From Butyrivibrio sp. NC2007 (GTDB lineage: Bacteria > Bacillota > Clostridia > Lachnospirales > Lachnospiraceae): a DNA stretch of 64,000 bases. Below the pieces are notes generated by a model. The model searched no databases. It was not told where the DNA came from and was given only the letters and a program-made list of their open reading frames with translations. Both the position numbers and the translations under genes were made by a program. The stretch is taken from contig NZ_ATWY01000003.1 in the NCBI RefSeq assembly GCF_000421405.1, positions 207,260 through 271,259 on the forward strand, written 5' to 3'. Shown here piece after piece: positions 58,430 to 64,000 of the stretch. Position 1 is the first letter of the stretch. Each line of letters opens with the position of its first letter.

Positions 58430-58870
58430 ATGACTAATTCGTTAAAAGACTATGAGGATATGTTTAGAAGGCTGTCTCTATCAGAGCTTGAGGTAGAAGA
58501 TGGGGATTTTAAGATGAGAATGAAAAGAGAGTGGGTAGCACCATCGGTTGCTGTTGTGCCGGAGGGTGCGATGCAGATTCAGGCTTCTGAGATGGCTTTA
58601 GAGCCGGCTTTGGAGGCGGAAGCTGAGTCTTTTGCAGTATCGGGAGTAGAGGTTAAAGCGCCGCTTCTTGGCGTTTTCCACGGAGCTGTCGGTGGCAAAA
58701 GAGCTGTCAAGGCCGGCGATAAGGTCGAAAAGGGTGATGTTTTGTGCACTCTTGAAGCCATGAAGATGATGAACGAGGTCAAGGCTCCAGTCAGCGGAAC
58801 GATTAAGCAGGTTCTTGCTGCAGAGGGCGATCTTGTGGAGTTTGATCAGGTTCTTTTTGTCATTGAGTAA
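58430..58870 (+). CDS. accB: Biotin carboxyl carrier protein of acetyl-CoA carboxylase
   Basis: This 146-residue protein has an N-terminal helical part, an Ala/Glu-rich linker (residues 58-70) and a C-terminal biotinyl domain with the modified Lys112 in LEAMKMMNE. It shuttles carboxybiotin between AccC and AccA/AccD. The ATG at 58430 has GAGG 7 bp before it. A GTG at 58424 in frame overlaps the fabF stop and is an alternative. It lies 2 bp after fabF and 10 bp before fabZ. Confidence 0.93.
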   Translation: MTNSLKDYEDMFRRLSLSELEVEDGDFKMRMKREWVAPSVAVVPEGAMQIQASEMALEPALEAEAESFAVSGVEVKAPLLGVFHGAVGGKRAVKAGDKVEKGDVLCTLEAMKMMNEVKAPVSGTIKQVLAAEGDLVEFDQVLFVIE

Positions 58871-58880
58871 GGAAGGAAAT

Positions 58881-59315
58881 ATGGACAGAGAAGAGATTAA
58901 GGGGATTCTCCCCCACAGGGAGCCCATGCTTTTGGTGGATGAGGCTTATCTTAACGAAGATGGTTCGGCGACGGGCTATTACCATGTCCGGGGAGATGAG
59001 TTCTTTTTACAGGGGCATTTTCCGGGGAATCCAATAGTTCCCGGGGTTATCCAGTGCGAGATGATGGCACAGTCCGCCTGCATCATGTTTGCGGACAGGA
59101 TGAAGAATAAAGGCACGACCCCGGTATATACGGGCCTTGATAAGGTCAGGTTCAGGGGCATGATAAAGCCCGGAGACACCATCAGGATTGATACGAAGGT
59201 CCTTAAACAGAGCCATCCGATGTATATGCTGCACGGAGAGCTCAGCGTTGATGGGAAAAGGTGCATGAACGGCGATTTTTCTTTTGCCATATTGGAGGAA
59301 AAGGAGAGAAACTAA
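58881..59315 (+). CDS. fabZ: 3-hydroxyacyl-ACP dehydratase
   Basis: This 144-residue hot-dog-fold dehydratase has PHREPMLLVDE at the N-terminus, catalytic His46 in GHFPGNPIVPG and Glu60 in QCEMMAQ. It makes trans-2-enoyl-ACP for FabK. The ATG at 58881 follows GGAAGGAA. A longer frame from 58815 would overlap accB by 56 bp and adds nothing conserved. It lies between accB and accC, the usual order in Clostridia. Confidence 0.94.
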   Translation: MDREEIKGILPHREPMLLVDEAYLNEDGSATGYYHVRGDEFFLQGHFPGNPIVPGVIQCEMMAQSACIMFADRMKNKGTTPVYTGLDKVRFRGMIKPGDTIRIDTKVLKQSHPMYMLHGELSVDGKRCMNGDFSFAILEEKERN

Positions 59316-59316
59316 T

Positions 59317-60645
59317 ATGTTTTCTAAGATCCTTATTGCGAACAGAGGTGAAGTTGCTGTCAGGGTCATCAGAGCCTGCAAGGAGATGGGGATCCAGACC
59401 GTGGCTGTCTATTCCAAGGCCGACAGTAACGCTCTCCATGTGGAGATGGCGGATGAGAGCTATTGCATAGGCGGACCCATGGTAAAAGACAGCTATCTGA
59501 ACATGGACGTTATCATTACCGTGGCAAAAAAGACCGGAGCAGAGGCTATTCATCCGGGATACGGAATGCTCTCGGAGAATCCGGAGTTTGCAAGGAAATG
59601 CAGGGAAAATGACGTTGTGCTCATAAGCCCCGGAGAGGAAGTCATGCACAAGATGGGTCAGAAGGAGGTCGCCAGGGAGATTGCAAAGAGTGCCGATGTT
59701 CCTGTGACGCCGGGAAGCGAGATTTTAAGCGGTGCTGACGATGCTCTTAAGTGGGCCGGGGAGATCGGATATCCGGTAATTCTTAAGGCCAGAGCCGGTG
59801 GCGGCGGAAAGGGCATCAGGGTCGTACGTGAGGAAAAAGAGCTCGTCCATGCCTTTGAGCAGGTGAAAAAGGAAGCCGAAAGCTCTTTTGCCGATGACGC
59901 AGTCTTCATGGAGAAATACTTAGAGAACGTCAAGCACGTTGAGGTCCAGATAATCGCTGACTGCAAGGGAAAGGTCCTGATCCTCGGGGACAGGGACTGC
60001 TCAGTGCAGAGAAAGAACCAGAAGCTCATCGAGGAATGTCCGGCGCCGGTTTTATCGGAAGAGCTAAGGGGCAGGATGTATGAGGCGGCCAGGAGATTGG
60101 CTGTGAAGGTGGGCTATGTCACCGTGGGAACCGTGGAGTTTCTGGTAAAAGGGGACAAGTTCTTTTTCATGGAAATGAACACGAGGCTTCAGGTGGAGCA
60201 CTCCGTGACGGAGATGGTCTGCGGAATTGACATCGTTGAATGGCAGATCAGGACTGCTGCGGGGGTTGAGCTGCCCTATGAGCAGGAGGATATAGGCAGG
60301 AAAAAGCATGCCATCGAGTGCAGGATCTGCGCCGAAAATGCCAGGGATTTTACGCCTTCTACAGGGAAAGTGGAGCTTCTGCATGTGCCGGGAGGCGTTG
60401 ATGTCAGGTTTGATTCGGCTCTTTATCAGAGCTATGTGGTTACGCCCTTCTACGACTCAATGCTGGGTAAGCTCATTGTGTGCTCTGATACCAGGGATGG
60501 GGCCATTCGCAAGATGAAGAGCGCTCTGTCGGAGTTTGTGCTGCTGGGCATTGACAACAACAGGGATATGCACATGAAATTCATGGAAAACGGCAGGTTT
60601 GTCATAGGTAATTATGATACGGGGATCTGTCAGAAAGTGTTGTAA
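59317..60645 (+). CDS. accC: Biotin carboxylase subunit of acetyl-CoA carboxylase
   Basis: This 442-residue ATP-grasp enzyme carboxylates the biotin of AccB. It has MFSKILIANRGEVAVRVIRA at the N-terminus, the glycine-rich ATP loop KARAGGGGKGIR, EKYLENVKHVEVQI, DRDCSVQRKNQKLIEE, and EMNTRLQVEHSVTE with the catalytic Arg and Glu. The ATG at 59317 is chosen over an in-frame TTG-like start at 59284 that lies inside fabZ. The gap to fabZ is 1 bp and to accD 3 bp. Confidence 0.95.
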   Translation: MFSKILIANRGEVAVRVIRACKEMGIQTVAVYSKADSNALHVEMADESYCIGGPMVKDSYLNMDVIITVAKKTGAEAIHPGYGMLSENPEFARKCRENDVVLISPGEEVMHKMGQKEVAREIAKSADVPVTPGSEILSGADDALKWAGEIGYPVILKARAGGGGKGIRVVREEKELVHAFEQVKKEAESSFADDAVFMEKYLENVKHVEVQIIADCKGKVLILGDRDCSVQRKNQKLIEECPAPVLSEELRGRMYEAARRLAVKVGYVTVGTVEFLVKGDKFFFMEMNTRLQVEHSVTEMVCGIDIVEWQIRTAAGVELPYEQEDIGRKKHAIECRICAENARDFTPSTGKVELLHVPGGVDVRFDSALYQSYVVTPFYDSMLGKLIVCSDTRDGAIRKMKSALSEFVLLGIDNNRDMHMKFMENGRFVIGNYDTGICQKVL

Positions 60646-60648
60646 GAT

Positions 60649-61488
60649 ATGGAGCTTAAAAGCTTATTTTTAAAGGCGAATAATGAGCTTGAAAATAATG
60701 AGAACAGGCCGAGGAGCAGGCGTATAACCTGCAAGAAATGCGGGAAGCAGGTGTCTGTGGCCAGGATCAGGAAGAACTTTTTTGTGTGTCCCGAGTGCGG
60801 GCATTATTTTCCGGTAAGGGCAAGGAGGAGGATCCTCATGCTCACGGATAAACGAAGCTTTATCGAGATGGACAGGGACATGGAGTCCAGGAATATCCTG
60901 GATTTTCCCGGGTATGATGAGAAGCTCGTTGCTGCCAGGGAAAAGAGCCGTGAAAACGAGGGAGTTATCTGCGGAGAAGCCACTATTGGCGGAAGCAGAG
61001 TATGCATTTTTGCCATGGACAGTAATTTTATGATGGGATCCATGGGCGCCGTTGTGGGCGAGAAGATAACAAGGCTCTTTGAATATGCGACGGAAAGGCA
61101 TCTGCCGGTGGTGGGAGTAACCGTTTCCGGTGGCGCAAGAATGCAGGAGGGAATGGTTTCCCTGATGCAGATGTCCAAGATTTCTGCGGCAGTAAAAAGG
61201 CATGACAGGGAGGGGAATCTCTATGTGGTGCTCCTCACCAATCCAACTACGGGCGGAGTCGATGCCTCTTTTGCCATGCTTGGGGATGTTACTTTGTCGG
61301 AGCCCCGGGCCAGAGTGGGATTTGCAGGGCCGAGGGTGATTGAGAAGACGCTAAACCAGAAGCTCCCGGAGGGGTTCCAAAAGGCCGAGAGGGTGCTGGA
61401 GTGCGGATTTATTGATGCGATAGTGCCGCGCCAGGAGCAAAGGGAGTATCTGGACAGGATACTAAAGCTCCATGGCTATGGTGCGTAG
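60649..61488 (+). CDS. accD: Acetyl-CoA carboxylase carboxyltransferase beta subunit
   Basis: This 279-residue protein has the N-terminal four-cysteine zinc finger (CKKCGKQ at about residues 24-30 and CPECGHY at about 43-49) and a crotonase-fold domain with VSGGARMQEGMVSLMQMSK and TNPTTGGVDASFAMLGD. With AccA it transfers the carboxyl group from biotin to acetyl-CoA. Length is normal. It follows accC by 3 bp. Confidence 0.94.
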   Translation: MELKSLFLKANNELENNENRPRSRRITCKKCGKQVSVARIRKNFFVCPECGHYFPVRARRRILMLTDKRSFIEMDRDMESRNILDFPGYDEKLVAAREKSRENEGVICGEATIGGSRVCIFAMDSNFMMGSMGAVVGEKITRLFEYATERHLPVVGVTVSGGARMQEGMVSLMQMSKISAAVKRHDREGNLYVVLLTNPTTGGVDASFAMLGDVTLSEPRARVGFAGPRVIEKTLNQKLPEGFQKAERVLECGFIDAIVPRQEQREYLDRILKLHGYGA

Positions 61489-61503
61489 AGGTGGTTTTGA
61501 GAA

Positions 61504-62259
61504 ATGAATGATATTGAGATAGTTAAGGTTGCCAGGTCGGAAAACAGGCTTACTTCCAAGGATTTTCTGGGAGGTGTGGTCAGGGACTTCGTGGAATTTC
61601 ACGGGGACAGGCTCTTTGGCGAAGACAGGGCCATAATTGCCGGGATTGGCAGGATTGAAGATATAGCGGTTACTGTGATCGGAATTGAAAAGGGCAAAAA
61701 TATCGAGGAGCGCATTGAGCATAACTTTGGAAGCGCTATGCCCGAAGGATACAGAAAGGCCCTGCGGCTCATGAAGCAGGCTGAGAAGTTTGGCAGACCT
61801 GTTGTCTGCTTTGTGGATACGGCCGGTGCGTACTGCGGAATTGACGCAGAGGAAAGGGGCCAGGGAAGGGCTATTGCTCAGTGCCTTGCTGAGATGTCGG
61901 ATCTTGAGACGCCCATTTTGTCCATTGTTATCGGAGAAGGCGGAAGCGGAGGAGCGCTGGCTCTTAGCCATGCGGACAGGATCTGGATGTTGGAGGATGC
62001 GTATTTTAGCGTTGTTTCGCCGGAGAGCTGTGCAAATATCCTCTGGAAGAGTACGGAAAAGGCGGATGTGGCTGCTGCTGCGCTGGGACTGACTGCAGAT
62101 AAGCTCTATAAGCTGGGACTTATTGATAAGGTCATAAGAGGCGTGGATATGGAGAAACTCACCGGGGAGATTGCTGGGCAGTTAAGGGAGCTTCTTGCGG
62201 TGCCGGCCGGGGAACTGGTTATGCAGAGGTACAGGAAGTTCAGGAAAGTCGGATATTGA
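61504..62259 (+). CDS. accA: Acetyl-CoA carboxylase carboxyltransferase alpha subunit
   Basis: This 251-residue protein is the partner of AccD, with DFVEFHGDRLFGED near residue 35, FVDTAGAYCGIDAEERGQ, IGEGGSGGALAL and VVSPESCANILWK. It is somewhat shorter than Gram-negative AccA because the N-terminal helical region is reduced, as is usual in Clostridia. An ATG with a GAGGTGG site lies 15 bp after accD. Confidence 0.94.
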   Translation: MNDIEIVKVARSENRLTSKDFLGGVVRDFVEFHGDRLFGEDRAIIAGIGRIEDIAVTVIGIEKGKNIEERIEHNFGSAMPEGYRKALRLMKQAEKFGRPVVCFVDTAGAYCGIDAEERGQGRAIAQCLAEMSDLETPILSIVIGEGGSGGALALSHADRIWMLEDAYFSVVSPESCANILWKSTEKADVAAAALGLTADKLYKLGLIDKVIRGVDMEKLTGEIAGQLRELLAVPAGELVMQRYRKFRKVGY

Positions 62260-62301
62260 AGACAGATATGGAAATTAAGGGACTGAGGAAATTTAGGGAT
62301 T

Positions 62302-63948
62302 ATGGGAATGATCTATGAGGATTTCTATAAAGAAATAAAGGATGCACAGGGCAGGATTGTGGACGTTGAGCTCAGCTACAGCGAGGATTTTAACTTTGCT
62401 TATGATGTCATGGACAGGTTTGCCGATGAATTACCGCAGGGACTGGCTCTTTTGCATAAAACCGCAGATGGCAAGGTTACAAGGTTTACCTTTGGGGACA
62501 TCAAGAGGCTGTCGGATAAGGCGGCTAATGCGCTTAAGGGGCTTGGTGTAGGCCGTGGAGACAGCGTGATGCTGCTTCTTAAGAGGCGATATGAGTTCTG
62601 GATCAGTATTCTGGCGATTCATAAGCTGGGGGCTGTGGCAATTCCTACTTCGCATATGGTTTCGGCGGAGGATATCAGGGAGAGGATAAGGCTCTCAGGG
62701 GCTAAGGCTGTGATATGCGTAAATGCAGATGATATCTGCGACAAGGTGGAGGAGGCTGTAAATGGGCTTCCTGCCACTATGGTCGTGGTGGGAGATAAGT
62801 ATAAGGATAAGCTTGGATTTGACGATGCACTGGAGGGAGCCGAGAGCTCTTTTGCCAGAGTAAAGACCAACGTGTCGGATCCGATGCTGTATTACTTCAC
62901 TTCGGGAACCAATGGGGCGCCAAAGGCGGTGATACATGACTTTTCGTATCCGCTGGCGCATATTTTTACGGCTAAATGCTGGCACGGCGTAAAGCCCGGG
63001 GGTCTTCACCTTACTGTGGCGGACTCCGGATGGGCCAAGACTGCCTGGGGCAAGCTCTATGGCCAGTGGTTCATGGGCGCGGCCATCATGGTCTACGACT
63101 ATGAGCAGTTCTATGCCGGGGATATGCTGAGGCTTCTTGAGGAGGAGCAGGTTAATACGTTCTGCGCGCCTCCTACAATCTATAAATATCTGGTGCTGGA
63201 GGACCTTGGCAGGTATGATCTGAGCCATCTGCACTTTGCGACTACGGCCGGGGAAGCCATGCCAAAGGAGATTTCTGCGAAGTTTAAGGCTCTGACGGGG
63301 CTCACGGTCCGGGAGGGCTTTGGCCAGACAGAGACTGCGCTCCAGGTCTGCACACAGGTGGACGGGGAGCAGATTCCGGGCAGTATCGGCAAGGCTTCGC
63401 CTCTGTACAGGGTGGAGCTTGTTGATGAGAATAATAAGCCTGTTCCTGCCGGTGAGGAGGGCGAGATTGTCATCATCCCTAAGGATGGCAAGCGTCCGGC
63501 CGGTGTCTTTGCCGGATATCTCGGGGATCAGGAGCAGTATGACGAGGTCTGGGAAGGCGGAATCTACCACACCAAGGACGTTGCTGTTCAGGATGAGAAT
63601 GGAAATTTCTTTTTCGTCGGCAGAAACGACGATGTTATTAAGTCAAGTGGCTACAGGATCGGCCCATCTGAGGTCGAGGACATCCTGATGCGCCACCCGG
63701 CTGTATTTGAGTGCGCTGTTACAGGCTACCCCTCTAAAAATCGCGGAGCGCTGGTCAAGGCCAGCGTTGTGCTCCGCGACGGCTTTGTGGGGGATAACAA
63801 GCTGGCGGTAGAACTTCAGGACTTCGTCAAGAAGAGGACCGCCATCTACAAATATCCCCGCATGATCAAGTTCGAAGCCACCCTTCCCCACAACGCAAAC
63901 GGCAAGATCCTCCGCTCCGCCATCCGCAGAGCCGACTACGCAAAATGA
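62302..63948 (+). CDS. AMP-forming acyl-CoA synthetase (medium-chain type)
   Basis: This 548-residue enzyme of the ANL superfamily activates a carboxylic acid to its CoA thioester with ATP. Visible motifs are the P-loop YFTSGTNGAPKAVIHD (Asn in place of the usual second Thr), GFGQTET, the hinge DVIKSSGYRIGPSEVEDIL and the C-terminal catalytic Lys in NGKILRS. The pattern fits the medium-chain/acetyl-CoA synthetase group; the acid is not known. It lies 42 bp after accA, likely in the same transcript. ATG 62302 or ATG 62308 may be the start; the latter is better spaced from TAGGGA. The stop TGA (63946-63948) overlaps a REP-like repeat by two bases. Confidence 0.88.
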   Translation: MGMIYEDFYKEIKDAQGRIVDVELSYSEDFNFAYDVMDRFADELPQGLALLHKTADGKVTRFTFGDIKRLSDKAANALKGLGVGRGDSVMLLLKRRYEFWISILAIHKLGAVAIPTSHMVSAEDIRERIRLSGAKAVICVNADDICDKVEEAVNGLPATMVVVGDKYKDKLGFDDALEGAESSFARVKTNVSDPMLYYFTSGTNGAPKAVIHDFSYPLAHIFTAKCWHGVKPGGLHLTVADSGWAKTAWGKLYGQWFMGAAIMVYDYEQFYAGDMLRLLEEEQVNTFCAPPTIYKYLVLEDLGRYDLSHLHFATTAGEAMPKEISAKFKALTGLTVREGFGQTETALQVCTQVDGEQIPGSIGKASPLYRVELVDENNKPVPAGEEGEIVIIPKDGKRPAGVFAGYLGDQEQYDEVWEGGIYHTKDVAVQDENGNFFFVGRNDDVIKSSGYRIGPSEVEDILMRHPAVFECAVTGYPSKNRGALVKASVVLRDGFVGDNKLAVELQDFVKKRTAIYKYPRMIKFEATLPHNANGKILRSAIRRADYAK

Positions 63949-64000
63949 GCCCTGGGGACGGAGTCAAGGGCTCATTTTTTGAGACACCGGGGACGTTTCA
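63947..64000 (+). repeat. REP-like repeats at the end of the window (both types)
   Basis: A 27-bp GAGCCC-type unit (63947-63973), nearly the same as those at 29811-29870, is followed at 63980 by the beginning of a GTTTCA-type unit (TGAGACACCGGGGACG...) that is cut by the window edge. The first unit overlaps the stop codon of the acyl-CoA synthetase gene. Confidence 0.75.

Noticed and set aside
62695..63570. 291-codon open frame on the minus strand inside the acyl-CoA synthetase gene
   Set aside because: The plus strand carries an unmistakable ANL enzyme with all motifs. The antisense frame results from codon bias and has no recognisable motif.

Overview
The window looks like a chromosomal segment of a Gram-positive anaerobe of the class Clostridia, most likely a Lachnospiraceae member related to Butyrivibrio, Pseudobutyrivibrio or Roseburia. 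This is an inference from gene content: a FabK-type fatty-acid operon, strong Shine-Dalgarno sites, a sortase with a Cna-B adhesin, LytS-type kinases paired with a receiver/winged-helix regulator, many c-di-GMP proteins, and a perfect CIRCE element. No rRNA, tRNA, CRISPR array, prophage or insertion sequence was recognised.

Layout. 1-9909: the 3' end of a response regulator, a small membrane protein, an overlapping glycosyltransferase/alpha-glucosidase pair, a CPBP protease on the minus strand, then a likely operon of CorA, a phosphoesterase, a membrane protein, NudC and a zinc-ribbon membrane protein. 10017-29810: a surface locus. It holds a 1201-residue Ala/Glu-rich membrane-anchored surface protein, a response regulator with two LytS-type kinases, a protein of about 3845 residues with some 20 Cna-B-like modules and a sorting signal, and its class B sortase. 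29811-40954: a cyclomaltodextrinase-like enzyme under a palindromic operator, a phosphatase, an AEC transporter, a CIRCE-controlled Hsp20, an M13 lipoprotein peptidase, an ABC exporter and two minus-strand membrane proteins. 41010-53394: phosphorelay and c-di-GMP genes (Hpt protein, two HD-GYP proteins, a giant hybrid kinase, a receiver protein, a receiver-GGDEF protein), interrupted by a small-peptide operon. 53375-63948: a MerR-type regulator and a complete elongation-type FAS II plus acetyl-CoA carboxylase operon ending in an acyl-CoA synthetase.

How they fit together. The most notable pattern is a shared promoter layout in front of three separate transcription units: two TGTGAC/T-like hexamers exactly 11 bp apart, then 11 bp, then a -10-like hexamer. 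It precedes the 1201-residue surface protein, the giant adhesin/sortase unit, and a two-peptide operon about 22 kb away. The response regulator between the first two has a winged-helix output domain of the OmpR/SARP type, and SARP-type proteins are known to bind 11-bp direct repeats just upstream of -10. I infer one regulon: two membrane kinases, one regulator, surface proteins with a dedicated sortase, and a peptide operon. The 7TM sensor module of the kinases also occurs in an HD-GYP protein downstream, which hints at a link to c-di-GMP.

Short hairpin-forming intergenic repeats with a GGGGACG core recur at 29811-29870, 31710-31777, 34776-34804 and 63947-64000. They resemble REP-type sequences. 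No transposase is present in the window.
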